NCBI GenBank assembly: GCA_001916965.1
Contig: MNTL01000003.1
Coordinates: 62,001-126,000 of the forward strand
DNA length: 64,000 nt
Reading direction: 5' to 3'
DNA from: Roseburia sp. CAG:10041_57
Lineage (GTDB): Bacteria; Bacillota; Clostridia; Lachnospirales; Lachnospiraceae
Below are positions 28,809-37,748 of this stretch, piece by piece; position 1 is the first letter of the stretch, and each line of letters begins with the position of its first letter. A program made the position numbers and the translations under genes. Below the pieces are notes generated by a model, which had not been told where the DNA came from, did no database searches, and worked only from the letters and a program-made list of their open reading frames with translations.

Positions 28809-31074
28809 AAAGAAATTAAAGCGCAGAGTCCTGACAATTGTGATCCTGATTGTCATTTTAGTCGCAGCGGCAGCAATTTATCATGTAGTGACCAATTCGG
28901 GCAGCAGTGATTCGCTTTCTTTTGCAGATGTGGAAGAACAGATTGCAGAACCGGTGGCGGCATTGAGTGATAAGGCAGTAGAACAGGCGACTCTGGAAGG
29001 ACATACACTGGTGGCGGCAAACGACACTTATGAGTTATATCTGTATGAACCGGCATTGTCCATTCTGGTAAGAAATAAAAAGACAGGAGCTGTCATGGAA
29101 TCTACAGTGCGGGACGAGGAAAGCCTTGCCAAGGTTAATGATACCTGGAAAGGATTCTTACAGTCCGGTGTCGTAGTAGAACTTCAGGAAGATACCAATA
29201 CCATGCAGAAGAAGATCGGTCTGGAGAGTAGTGGTGCCAGGGTTTCGGTAGAAAAGATTCCCGGCGGATTTCATGCCAGGCTGGATTATCCATCATATGA
29301 GCTGGGTTTTGAAGTAGAAGTTAAGCTCTATGATGACGGCAGCATTACTGCTTATATTCCAGAGAATTCTATCTATGAAAATGCAGAGAACAAAAAAATC
29401 GGCAATATCTACCTGTTTCCATTGCTTGGTAATACGAAACTGGGCGAAGTAGATGGTTATATGTTCGTACCCGATGGTAACGGAGCACTGATCTATCTGG
29501 ATGATAAGGAAGGCAGATTTGATTCGGGATATGTCCAGAAGGTGTATGGCAGTGATGTAGGTGTTGGAGAATCCTATGTGTTGTCACTTCTGTGGAGCCA
29601 ATATGAGACACACAATGACCCGGAGCAGATTCTTGCACCAGTGTATGGCATGGTACATACAACTGACGGTATGGGATATCTGGCAGTGATAGAGAACGGA
29701 GAGGAAGAGGCATCTATCTATGCGACTCCAAATGGTGCTTATTCTGACTATAACTGGGTAACGGCTTCTTTTAGAAAAAGTACTACTTATATTCAGCCTA
29801 CCTCTAATTCCGGTGGATCAGTAACGAAGGTAACAGACAGAATCCAGTATGATATCAAAATCCGCTATCTGTTCGTAGAAGAGGAAGAAGCAGATTATGC
29901 AGGACTTGCCAAGAGGTATCGTAATTACCTGCTGGAAAAGGGCGAGTTATCCCAGAAGGAAGATGAATTCAGGATTCGACTGGACTTCCTGGGCAGTGAT
30001 GTTGAGAACTGGATGCTCTGGAAAAAGGCAGTACCTGTAACGACAGTAGACAATATCAGAGAAATCTATGATGATCTGGAAGCCAGAGGCGTGACAGACA
30101 TCCTGACACAGTATAAAGGCTGGCAGGACGGCGGTATCTGTGCACTTCCTGTAACGAAACTGGATGTGGACAGCAGTATTGGCGGCAGGAAATCACTGGA
30201 AGAACTGATTGCAGACAGTAAAGAGCAAGGCATTGACTTTTATTTGTATACAGATGGTATCAGAGCCAATCCAGAGACTGGTAATACGACTTTCAATACA
30301 GTGAAGAAAATGGATAAACGTCTGTATGAGGAAGAGGAATACAAGACAGTATATGATACCTTCGTATTCTGGACACCCCAGAAAAGTTATGAGAATCTGA
30401 TGACGTTGCAGAAGAATCTGGCAAAGAAGGATATTCATGAACTGGCACTTGGCGGAGTATGTAATACACTGTTTACTTATACATTAGGTGATACCATGCA
30501 GACACGTTCTGTATCCAAGTATCTCTATGACAGGACTTTGGAAGAGTTAAGCGGAAATACGCAGCTTCTGCTGGAGACTCCGGCTGCATGCTACTGGAAG
30601 TATACCAAAGCAATGACGGATATGCCTACGGCAGACTCCAACTATATCTATACAGATCAGAGCGTTCCTTTTCTGTCTATTGCATTAAAAGGCATAATGC
30701 CCATGTACAGCGACTATGTGAATTTTGAAGCCAATGAGAGGGAATATTTCCTGAAACTGGTGGAAACGGGTATCTATCCTTCCTTCTACCTGACCTGGGA
30801 AGACCCGTCGGCACTGATCTATACCAATTCCAGTGATGTATATACTTCACAGTATTCTGTATACAAGGAACAGATCGTCCGTTACTATGAAGAACTCAAA
30901 GCTGTAAATGAGGCAGTAGCGGGAAGCTATATTGATGAGCATGAGCAGCTGGCTAATGGTCTGGTCAAAGTAACTTATGACAATGGCGTCACAATTTATA
31001 TCAATTATAGTGATAAGGCATTGAGCACAGATGGCATTACAGTGGAAGCATCTGATTATGTGATTGGGAGGTGA
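28798..31074 (+). CDS. Membrane-anchored DUF5696-type protein, glycosidase-like
   Basis: A 758-residue protein with one N-terminal membrane anchor (about residues 11-29) and the rest outside. About residues 60-360 look like a beta-supersandwich (NDTYELYLYEPALSILVRN, GYMFVPDGNGALIYLDD). About 385-700 look like a (beta/alpha)8 domain (DILTQYKGWQDGG, FYLYTDGIRANPETG, IYPSFYLTWEDPSAL). This two-part build is seen in several alpha-glycosidase clans, but I cannot name catalytic residues. The start is TTG 28798, inside the end of the upstream gene, with AGAGGTGG nine bases before. Reduced start and 11-base overlap imply translational coupling. Confidence 0.75.
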   Translation: METKKKLKRRVLTIVILIVILVAAAAIYHVVTNSGSSDSLSFADVEEQIAEPVAALSDKAVEQATLEGHTLVAANDTYELYLYEPALSILVRNKKTGAVMESTVRDEESLAKVNDTWKGFLQSGVVVELQEDTNTMQKKIGLESSGARVSVEKIPGGFHARLDYPSYELGFEVEVKLYDDGSITAYIPENSIYENAENKKIGNIYLFPLLGNTKLGEVDGYMFVPDGNGALIYLDDKEGRFDSGYVQKVYGSDVGVGESYVLSLLWSQYETHNDPEQILAPVYGMVHTTDGMGYLAVIENGEEEASIYATPNGAYSDYNWVTASFRKSTTYIQPTSNSGGSVTKVTDRIQYDIKIRYLFVEEEEADYAGLAKRYRNYLLEKGELSQKEDEFRIRLDFLGSDVENWMLWKKAVPVTTVDNIREIYDDLEARGVTDILTQYKGWQDGGICALPVTKLDVDSSIGGRKSLEELIADSKEQGIDFYLYTDGIRANPETGNTTFNTVKKMDKRLYEEEEYKTVYDTFVFWTPQKSYENLMTLQKNLAKKDIHELALGGVCNTLFTYTLGDTMQTRSVSKYLYDRTLEELSGNTQLLLETPAACYWKYTKAMTDMPTADSNYIYTDQSVPFLSIALKGIMPMYSDYVNFEANEREYFLKLVETGIYPSFYLTWEDPSALIYTNSSDVYTSQYSVYKEQIVRYYEELKAVNEAVAGSYIDEHEQLANGLVKVTYDNGVTIYINYSDKALSTDGITVEASDYVIGR

Positions 31075-31079
31075 TGAGT

Positions 31080-32093
31080 ATGGCAAAAGGCAAAAGAGTC
31101 GTAAAACCGGGACAGTTGGAACGCCGTGAAAACCGGGTGGGATATTTGTTCATCCTGCCGTGGCTGATAGGCTTCCTTGCTCTGGTAGCATGGCCTATGA
31201 TTCAATCCTTTCAGTATTCGCTCAATAAGATCAAGCTGCTCCCACAGGGAATGGCGAAGCTCTATGTAGGCTTTGAAAACTACAGTCAGATATTTCTTAC
31301 CGATCCAGATTTTATCATGGGACTGGAGACATATCTGACAGAAACGCTGATAGCAGTTCCGGTCATTGTAGCATTTGCATTGATCATTGCGATGTTGTTA
31401 AATGAGAAGATCGCCTGCAGGGGATTGTTTCGAATGATCTTTTTCCTGCCTATCATCATAGCCAGCGGTCCGGTCATGCAGCAGCTTGCAGACCAGGAGG
31501 CAGCCAGCATTCCTATGATGAATGCGACAATGATAGAGCAGCTATTGGACGAATATCTGCCAAATATTCTGGCAACGAGTCTGACCAGTGTATTTAACAA
31601 TATGATTACACTGCTCTGGTACGCAGGAGTACAGATATTGATATTCCTTGCTGCATTGCAGAAGATTGACACCTCACTGTATGAAGCTGCCAAGATTGAT
31701 GGAGGTTCCGGGTGGGAATGTTTCTGGAAGATCACGCTTCCGACTATTAAACCTATGATTCTGCTGAATGTGATCTATACCGTGATCTTTATGTCAAATA
31801 ATGAACAGAACAGTCTGATCGTACTGATCTATGATACGATGCTCTCTGCAACAGGAGGTTATGGCTATGCATCAGCAATGGCATGGCTGTATTCGGTGAT
31901 CGAGTCAGCACTGGTAGCATTTTTCGCAGTACTGATCGTTGGCAGAAAGGATGTTTACGAGAGAAGAGCGAAGAAATACAGACGGGAACTGAAGAAGGAA
32001 CAACGTCTGGAGAAGAAGATCAGAAAGAGAGGTGAACGCCATGAACGACGCTATGAGCGCTACAAACGCAAGCAGAGCAGAAAATCCGCATAA
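31080..32093 (+). CDS. ABC sugar transporter permease (pair B, first)
   Basis: A MalF-type permease of about 337 residues. EAA loop: YEAAKIDGGSGWECFWKITLPTIKP. It has a longer extracytoplasmic insertion than usual between membrane segments (DQEAASIPMMNATMIEQLLDEYLPN region) and a very basic C-terminal tail of about 40 residues rich in Lys, Arg and Glu. GGAGG 7 bases upstream selects ATG 31080 over GTG 31071. The end overlaps the next gene by 53 bases, so much of the basic tail is encoded in shared DNA. Confidence 0.9.
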   Translation: MAKGKRVVKPGQLERRENRVGYLFILPWLIGFLALVAWPMIQSFQYSLNKIKLLPQGMAKLYVGFENYSQIFLTDPDFIMGLETYLTETLIAVPVIVAFALIIAMLLNEKIACRGLFRMIFFLPIIIASGPVMQQLADQEAASIPMMNATMIEQLLDEYLPNILATSLTSVFNNMITLLWYAGVQILIFLAALQKIDTSLYEAAKIDGGSGWECFWKITLPTIKPMILLNVIYTVIFMSNNEQNSLIVLIYDTMLSATGGYGYASAMAWLYSVIESALVAFFAVLIVGRKDVYERRAKKYRRELKKEQRLEKKIRKRGERHERRYERYKRKQSRKSA

Positions 32094-33069
32094 AATCAGG
32101 AGAATTACTCCAAGGCAGCGGGAGCAGATGCGTTATAAGCTCAAGAAATTTATTTTTGGTTCCAAGGATACACAGGGAACCGGTAAATTGACAGTGGTAT
32201 ATCTGCTGTTGATCAGTATTGGCTTCATCTATCTGTATCCAATCCTGTATATGGTGAGCAAGAGCTTTATGAATCTCAATGATTTGCTGGATACTTCAAT
32301 CAACTGGATTCCCAGTCAGCTCTATGTGGAGAACTACAGGCAGGCACTGAAATCCATGGATTACTGGAAAACATTTAAGGATTCTGTGTTAATCGCAGGG
32401 ATTCCCACGCTGATTAATGTAGTGATCTGCTCTATCGTGGGATACGGATTTGCCAGATATGATTTTAAGGGAAAGAAAATATTGCTTGGACTGTTGATCT
32501 TTTCCTTTATTCTGCCGCCACAGGCAACAATGATGCCTACTTATGTATTTTATACCAAAGCAGGACTGGTCAATTCCCTCAAAGCCTTTGTTGTTCCGGC
32601 TCTGTTTGGACAGGGGCTGAAAGCACAGATATTTATATTGATCTTTTATAACTTCTTCCGTCAAGTGCCAAAGGTACTGATCGAAGCGGCAAAGATTGAT
32701 GGAGCAGGACATTTCAAGGCTTTTTATAAAATCGCATTGCCCAGTGCAGCACCGGCGATTCTGGTCGTGTTCCTGTTCTCTATTGTATGGTACTGGAATG
32801 AGTCCTACCTCACACAGCTCTACGTGGTAGGAGCATTTACCAATAACAGCCCGGGATATCACTGGAGTTCACTTATCGTATCACTCAAGAACTTTGAAAA
32901 CAGCTATAATACAGCCAGAAGTGTAGCAGGAAGCGGTATGGTGGATATCAATGAATCTATTAAGATGGCGGGTACGATGTTAAGTATTCTGCCACTGCTG
33001 ATCATGTATCTTGTATTGCAGAAGCAGTTCGTAGAAAGCGTAGACAGAACAGGTATTACCGGGGAATAA
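32041..33069 (+). CDS. ABC sugar transporter permease (pair B, second)
   Basis: A MalG-type permease of about 342 residues. An N-terminal cytoplasmic extension of about 55 residues is encoded partly in the overlap with the preceding gene. Six membrane segments follow, with the EAA loop IEAAKIDGAGHFKAFYKIALPSAAP. AGAGGTG lies seven bases before ATG 32041, preferred to GTG 32032, which overlaps the ribosome binding site. It completes the second permease pair and precedes the lipoprotein SBP by 41 bases. Confidence 0.9.
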   Translation: MNDAMSATNASRAENPHKIRRITPRQREQMRYKLKKFIFGSKDTQGTGKLTVVYLLLISIGFIYLYPILYMVSKSFMNLNDLLDTSINWIPSQLYVENYRQALKSMDYWKTFKDSVLIAGIPTLINVVICSIVGYGFARYDFKGKKILLGLLIFSFILPPQATMMPTYVFYTKAGLVNSLKAFVVPALFGQGLKAQIFILIFYNFFRQVPKVLIEAAKIDGAGHFKAFYKIALPSAAPAILVVFLFSIVWYWNESYLTQLYVVGAFTNNSPGYHWSSLIVSLKNFENSYNTARSVAGSGMVDINESIKMAGTMLSILPLLIMYLVLQKQFVESVDRTGITGE

Positions 33070-33110
33070 AGTATGAAAAAACATTATATAAATTTTAAGG
33101 AGGAAAAGAA

Positions 33111-34712
33111 ATGAAGAAGAAAGTAGTAAGTATGATGATGGCAGCTTCTCTGGTAACGGGAATGCTGACAGGATGTGGCAGCTCTGCTGCACCGGTGCAG
33201 ACAACAGACAATGGGACACAGGCTGATGCATCAACAACGCAGACAGAAGGCACAGCAACAGAGGGAGCAGCAGAGGCAGAGGCTTCTGCATTGCCGGAAA
33301 TGACGACAGATGAGATCACACTGACTTATATGCATTTTGATAATGAACAGCTTGTCAATGCAGTGGCAGATGCTTTTATGGCAAAATATCCTAATATTAA
33401 AGTAGAGACACAGGCTTTCTCAACAGATGGCTATAACGATACACTGTTGAATCTGGTACAGTCAGGACAGATGCCGGATTGCTTCATGATCCTTGGTAAC
33501 TGTGACTTTGCCCTTTCCAATGCATTACTGGGTGATATGACACCATACTGGGAGAATGATCCGGAGAATGAGAATATCCTGCCTTCTATTAATAATGCAA
33601 AGCTGGGATACTATGGAACAGATAAGAAGCTGGCAACTCCGATCAAGTTCTTCCCGGATGCTATTTACTGTGATTTGAACGTATTTGAGACATTGAATAT
33701 CGAAGCACCTTCTACGAACTGGACCTGGGATGAGATGATTGATTCCTTTAAGGCAGCAACCAATACAGATGCAGGAACTTATGGTTTCAACCAGTATCAT
33801 TCACTGGTAACTTATTATCCAGTCGCTCACGGTTCAGGTTGTATCGGTGAATTTGGCTGGGATGGCACAGGTTATAACATGGAACAGTGGGCAGCCGGTG
33901 TAAATCAGTGGGCAGAGCTGGTAAATGGCAAGTATCATGCACCTTATGGTGATACAGATGAGATGGAAGCTTGGACAGGAGACAGAACAATGTGGGCTGC
34001 CTACACAGGTAAGCTTGGTTTCCAGTTAGATGCATGGTGGACATATCTGAATCTCTTTGATACACCGGATTACAGAAACCGTGGTATGGAATGGGTACCT
34101 TATACAACACCTGTAAGTGATGATGGCTATGTATTTGGCGTACTTGACTTTGGTGGTATTTCTTCTTCTACAGAGCATCCAAGAGAAGCATATGAACTGC
34201 TCAAATGGATGGGATGGGGTGTAGAAGGCTGGCAGGCTAAATTAGATGCTTATCAGGATGTAGAGACATATGCAGAGCTGCCTTTATACAGACAGGCAAT
34301 GCCTTGCCCTATTACAATGGATGAAGAGATCTGGAAAGAATTCCAGCAGTCCTTCTATCCTACAGCACAGACAAGAACTTATCAGTCCGTATTTGATCCT
34401 GTAAATGGCGAAGATCTGGTAACTGCTGATGAAGATACCAAATATGGTAAGTACTTCGATGATTTCTTTGCAAACTGCAAGAATCCGGTTCCTTTCGGTG
34501 ACTGCCAGATTCCTGGATTCTCCAGTTTCCTGAGCACTTCTTACTTCGCAGTAGGCGATACATTAGGTGTTGAAGATCAGGTTCGCATAGAGGGTAAGAA
34601 CGCCAACGATTTCGTAGCAGAGCTTGAGCAGAAAGGCAATGAGGCTAACAAGGCTGCGTTGGAAGCTGCCAAGGAAGCTTATGCAATGATCGGGATTGAA
34701 TTGAATTACTAA
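33111..34712 (+). CDS. ABC transporter solute-binding lipoprotein (pair B)
   Basis: A 533-residue sugar-type solute-binding protein. The signal peptide ends at a lipobox with the cysteine at residue 22 (MLTGCGSS), followed by a Thr/Ala/Glu-rich linker to about residue 60. The binding domain includes VADAFMAKYPNIKVETQAFS, QSGQMPDCFMILGN, TNWTWDEMIDSFKAAT and EHPREAYELLKWMGWG. AAGGAGGAAA precedes the ATG. It likely serves permease pair B and hands over products of the neighbouring GH43 arabinanase (inference). Confidence 0.9.
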   Translation: MKKKVVSMMMAASLVTGMLTGCGSSAAPVQTTDNGTQADASTTQTEGTATEGAAEAEASALPEMTTDEITLTYMHFDNEQLVNAVADAFMAKYPNIKVETQAFSTDGYNDTLLNLVQSGQMPDCFMILGNCDFALSNALLGDMTPYWENDPENENILPSINNAKLGYYGTDKKLATPIKFFPDAIYCDLNVFETLNIEAPSTNWTWDEMIDSFKAATNTDAGTYGFNQYHSLVTYYPVAHGSGCIGEFGWDGTGYNMEQWAAGVNQWAELVNGKYHAPYGDTDEMEAWTGDRTMWAAYTGKLGFQLDAWWTYLNLFDTPDYRNRGMEWVPYTTPVSDDGYVFGVLDFGGISSSTEHPREAYELLKWMGWGVEGWQAKLDAYQDVETYAELPLYRQAMPCPITMDEEIWKEFQQSFYPTAQTRTYQSVFDPVNGEDLVTADEDTKYGKYFDDFFANCKNPVPFGDCQIPGFSSFLSTSYFAVGDTLGVEDQVRIEGKNANDFVAELEQKGNEANKAALEAAKEAYAMIGIELNY

Positions 34713-34724
34713 GAATGGGTGATG

Positions 34725-34754
34725 AAAATGGGCATCAATTGATGCCCATTTTTC
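34725..34754 (+). terminator. Perfect 28-bp palindrome, partial terminator before GH43
   Basis: AAAATGGGCATCAA (34725-34738) is followed directly by its exact complement TTGATGCCCATTTT (34739-34752), then another T. It lies 13 bases after the SBP stop and 15 bases before the GH43 start. It probably trims transcription or stabilises the upstream mRNA, so GH43 is expected at a lower level than the SBP. Confidence 0.75.
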
Positions 34755-34767
34755 AGAAAGGCGTAGA

Positions 34768-36402
34768 ATGAGAAATTCATATAAAATAACGGCAGTTATA
34801 TTAGCAGTTATAATAGGCTGCTGTGGCTGTGCAGGTACGGTGGAACAAAACAAGAAAGAGGAAGCCGAGACAGGCATTATAGAAGAAAGTGTAACGCAGG
34901 AGGGGGAGACAGTGCAGGAAACAAGGCAGCAGGAGGAAGCAGCACAGGAAATGACAGAAGTGTCAGTAAGCAGAGTAACTGTGCATGATCCATCGGTAGT
35001 TTATGATAAGGGAACATATTATGTATTTGGTTCTCATATGGCATGGGCAAAGAGTACAGATCTGATGAACTGGCAGAGCTTTACCATGAATATTAATTCT
35101 GAATACCCGGAGTTATTCGGCAGGGAATGGGAGAACTATTGCAGGACGGATACCAACCCGGAGCTGAAGGGTAATCTATGGGCGCCGGATGTTATTTATA
35201 ATGAGAAAATGGGCAAATACTGCATGTATATGAGTGTGAATGGTGATGACTGGAATTCTGTCATCGTCATGCTGACAGCAGATTCTATAGAAGGACCTTA
35301 TGCATATGGAGGTCCAGTGGTGTATTCTGGATTTGATGCAGGAGACAAGCATCCGGCAGAGCTTACAGATGTGTATCAGGTATTAGGTGAGGGAGCGGAT
35401 CTGACCAGATATCAGTCCACGACCAACACGAAGCTTAATGCCATTGATCCATGTGTGACCTATGATGAGGAAGGAAACCTGTGGATGGTGTTTGGTTCCT
35501 GGTTTGGCGGTATCTATCTCTTAAAACTGGATGAAGAGACGGGATTGCGTGATTACGCGACAACCTATGAAACCGTTCCGAATCAGTCAGACGCCTATTA
35601 TGGGTATAAACTGGCGGGTGGCTGCAGCGTATCCGGTGAGGGACCGTTCATTATTTATAAGGATAGTTATTATTATCTGTTCCTTTCTTACGGTGGACTG
35701 GTAGCAGAAGGCGGCTATCAGATCAGAATATTCCGTTCTGAGAACATAACAGGTCCATACGTGGATGAAGCAGGTAATTCTGCAGTCTATACCAGCCAGG
35801 AGAACAATCTGTTTACCAACATTGGTGTTCGTATTATGGGCAGTTATGACTGGTCGGGCAACCGTGAGACCCGTGTCGCACAGGGACATAATTCAGCTTA
35901 TGTCAGTGAAGACGGCGAGATTTACATGGTATATCACAGTCGTTTTGCCGAGGGTAAAAATGGCATTACAGAGGCACATGAGGTCAGAGTGCAGCAGCTT
36001 TTTGTCAATGAAGCAGGCTGGCTTGTGGCAGCACCGTATGAATATACAGGAGAGCATATATCCAAGACCGGTTATGATATGGAGCAGATGTGTGGTGAAT
36101 ATGAATTCATTATTCATACACCAACTACTTATTATCAGAAGGCTGGAAAAGCCACGGTAGGAATCATGCAGCCATCTCATATTACGTTGAACGAAGATGG
36201 CAGTGTGACAGGAGAATTGACAGGAAGCTGGACTTATGAAGAAGGCAGCCCCAATATGACCATTACTCTGGAGGACATAACATATCAGGGAGTATTCTTA
36301 AAAATGCCAAGTGAGAAGCTTTATTTTAATCAGAAGCAACGTGAAGTTGTCATGACCTTTACGGTACTTGGTAATAATGTTACCGCATGGGGATCTAAGT
36401 AA
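34768..36402 (+). CDS. GH43 endo-1,5-alpha-L-arabinanase-like lipoprotein
   Basis: A 544-residue extracellular enzyme anchored through a lipobox (IIGCCGCAG, cysteine about 18-21). The five-bladed propeller carries the family 43 triad: base D74 in VHDPSVVYD, pKa-tuning D227 in NAIDPCVTYD and acid E291 in SVSGEGPFI. WAPDVIYNEKMGKYCMYMS and MVFGSWFGGIYLLKLDEETG fit the arabinanase branch. The last about 100 residues (GEYEFIIHTPTTYYQ to TAWGSK) resemble the C-terminal beta domain of large Abn2-type arabinanases. Surface display at the end of a double importer operon suggests it cuts arabinan side chains for import. Linkage specificity is inferred. Confidence 0.85.
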   Translation: MRNSYKITAVILAVIIGCCGCAGTVEQNKKEEAETGIIEESVTQEGETVQETRQQEEAAQEMTEVSVSRVTVHDPSVVYDKGTYYVFGSHMAWAKSTDLMNWQSFTMNINSEYPELFGREWENYCRTDTNPELKGNLWAPDVIYNEKMGKYCMYMSVNGDDWNSVIVMLTADSIEGPYAYGGPVVYSGFDAGDKHPAELTDVYQVLGEGADLTRYQSTTNTKLNAIDPCVTYDEEGNLWMVFGSWFGGIYLLKLDEETGLRDYATTYETVPNQSDAYYGYKLAGGCSVSGEGPFIIYKDSYYYLFLSYGGLVAEGGYQIRIFRSENITGPYVDEAGNSAVYTSQENNLFTNIGVRIMGSYDWSGNRETRVAQGHNSAYVSEDGEIYMVYHSRFAEGKNGITEAHEVRVQQLFVNEAGWLVAAPYEYTGEHISKTGYDMEQMCGEYEFIIHTPTTYYQKAGKATVGIMQPSHITLNEDGSVTGELTGSWTYEEGSPNMTITLEDITYQGVFLKMPSEKLYFNQKQREVVMTFTVLGNNVTAWGSK

Positions 36403-36403
36403 A

Positions 36404-36448
36404 ATAAGCCCCTGCAAAGAATCAAAATCATTCTTTGCAGGGGCTTAT
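36404..36448. terminator. Bidirectional terminator between GH43 and ArsR-type gene
   Basis: A 19-bp perfect stem, ATAAGCCCCTGCAAAGAAT (36404-36422) against 36430-36448, with a seven-base loop. It sits between two convergent genes whose stop codons flank it within a few bases. Confidence 0.85.
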
Positions 36449-36450
36449 GA

Positions 36451-37398
36451 TTATTCCTGACTGGATGTGTCTGTTTCATTCTCTTCATCATAGTAGGCTT
36501 TGATGCGGATTGCCTGATTATGGTCGCCAAAATCTTCTCCGAACAGGGTACAGCCGCCGCAATTAGCGGTATCCTTAGGCACTTCAAAACGGAAAGTGAT
36601 ATAGCTGTTATAGTCAATGTTAAGGTCCTGAATCGTTATATTGGAGAGCTTCTTAGTGCCATCCATAAAAGTCCCCTCATTATTGATGATCAGGGTCTTG
36701 AGCAGACCATACTGGTTCAGAGGTTCCGGCCACCATGCCGGTGATACATAACCTCTTCTGGCACCGTAGTCACCAGGACTGATCCACATACCAAGAGGGA
36801 TATCATTGATAGAAAAATAAATATCAGAGGGGTAATCTTCATTGGTATTAGGACACTCAGATGATATTTCAAAAGAAATATGCAATTCATTCAAAGTCTG
36901 ACCGGGTTGCAGATGGTTGGGAAGGTTATATTCCACATATCCGCTTGCAAACCATAGAATACCTGCATTAAATCTGTCCGGGAAAGAGAAAACGCGCGGA
37001 TCATCAAGAGAACCGATAATCTCTTTGCTTGTAGCAAGACCACAGGTCGGAGTACCATGACATGCAGTATAATAGCCTACACGGATATCGTCTGTATAGC
37101 AGTGCCTTGGTTCTTTTAAAGGAGCCAGGTCAATCATCAGTCTGTCGTATTTGGGACGGACAATCTTCATAGTACCTCTTTTACCGGAGGTTGTTTTGAT
37201 CTTTACCAGATCTGCTTCTTCCAGCTTACTTACATGCATGGAGATTGCACCGTTTGTTAATCCCAGGGCTTCAGCCAGGTCGTTCATGCTCAGGGAGTCG
37301 TTTTTATAGATCATTTCCATGATCTTCAGTCGCATAGGTGTGCTGAGTGCTTTAAATACAGCTTCTGCTTCGCCAACAGATTGAAAATACAGCATCAT
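36451..37398 (-). CDS. ArsR-type winged-helix regulator with large C-terminal domain
   Basis: A 315-residue protein. The first about 85 residues are an ArsR/DeoR-like winged helix (AEAVFKALSTPMRLKIMEMI, LSMNDLAEALGLTNGAISMHVSKLEEADLV). The remaining about 230 residues are not a standard ArsR extension: they contain CHGTPTCGLATSKEIIGSLDDP, a beta-rich section with WISPGDYGARRG and PAWWPEPLNQYG, and CGGCTLFGEDFGDHNQAI. This second part may bind a sugar. No metal-binding ArsR cysteine pair is visible in the helix. The gene converges on the arabinan operon and is a good candidate for its regulator (inference). Confidence 0.8.
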   Translation of the reverse strand: MMLYFQSVGEAEAVFKALSTPMRLKIMEMIYKNDSLSMNDLAEALGLTNGAISMHVSKLEEADLVKIKTTSGKRGTMKIVRPKYDRLMIDLAPLKEPRHCYTDDIRVGYYTACHGTPTCGLATSKEIIGSLDDPRVFSFPDRFNAGILWFASGYVEYNLPNHLQPGQTLNELHISFEISSECPNTNEDYPSDIYFSINDIPLGMWISPGDYGARRGYVSPAWWPEPLNQYGLLKTLIINNEGTFMDGTKKLSNITIQDLNIDYNSYITFRFEVPKDTANCGGCTLFGEDFGDHNQAIRIKAYYDEENETDTSSQE

Positions 37399-37443
37399 GT
37401 CACGTCCTTTCCGAAATTTCTATTAATTAAAATATAACATAGT

Positions 37444-37479
37444 TTGAACAAAAAATAAAGTAAATACTATAATAATTAA
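37444..37479 (+). promoter_or_regulatory. Promoter-like site upstream of the chemoreceptor
   Basis: TTGAAC (37444-37449), 18 bases, TATAAT (37468-37473). It includes the 18-mer AAATACTATAATAATTAA (37462-37479) that also occurs upstream of the region 2 operon. A further TATAAT lies at 37483-37488. The 350-base gap 37399-37748 contains this, a -10-like box for the divergent regulator, and the hairpin below. Confidence 0.5.
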
Positions 37480-37677
37480 GCGTATAATAAATCAATCCTC
37501 TTTTTTTATTTTTTATTTAAATTGATGCCGGAATTTCATCATTGTAGAGTGTATGATTCAAAGAATGATTAGACAGTTAATGATTTAAAAAACAAAAAAT
37601 ATTCAAAAAATGTATACAAGAGAATAAAATAGTAGTATTATTATATACAGAAAAAAGGATATGTATGAAAAAAATAA

Positions 37678-37725
37678 AATGTACTCTCAGAATGCTTCGC
37701 TTGAAGAAGATTCCGAGAGTACATT
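37678..37725 (+). promoter_or_regulatory. Stem-loop in the chemoreceptor mRNA leader
   Basis: AATGTACTCTC-GAAT arms (37678-37693 and 37710-37725) form a 16-bp stem with one mismatch, ending 10 bases before the AGGAGG ribosome binding site at about 37735. There is no T-run, so it is not a terminator. It may control translation or RNA stability. Confidence 0.55.
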
Positions 37726-37748
37726 AAAAACAACAGGAGGAATAAAAA

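Noticed and set aside
37399..37748. Cyclic di-GMP riboswitch upstream of the chemoreceptor
   Set aside because: The leader lacks the conserved GCAAA/CAAACC-type core and paired helices of those riboswitches. Only one simple stem is seen.
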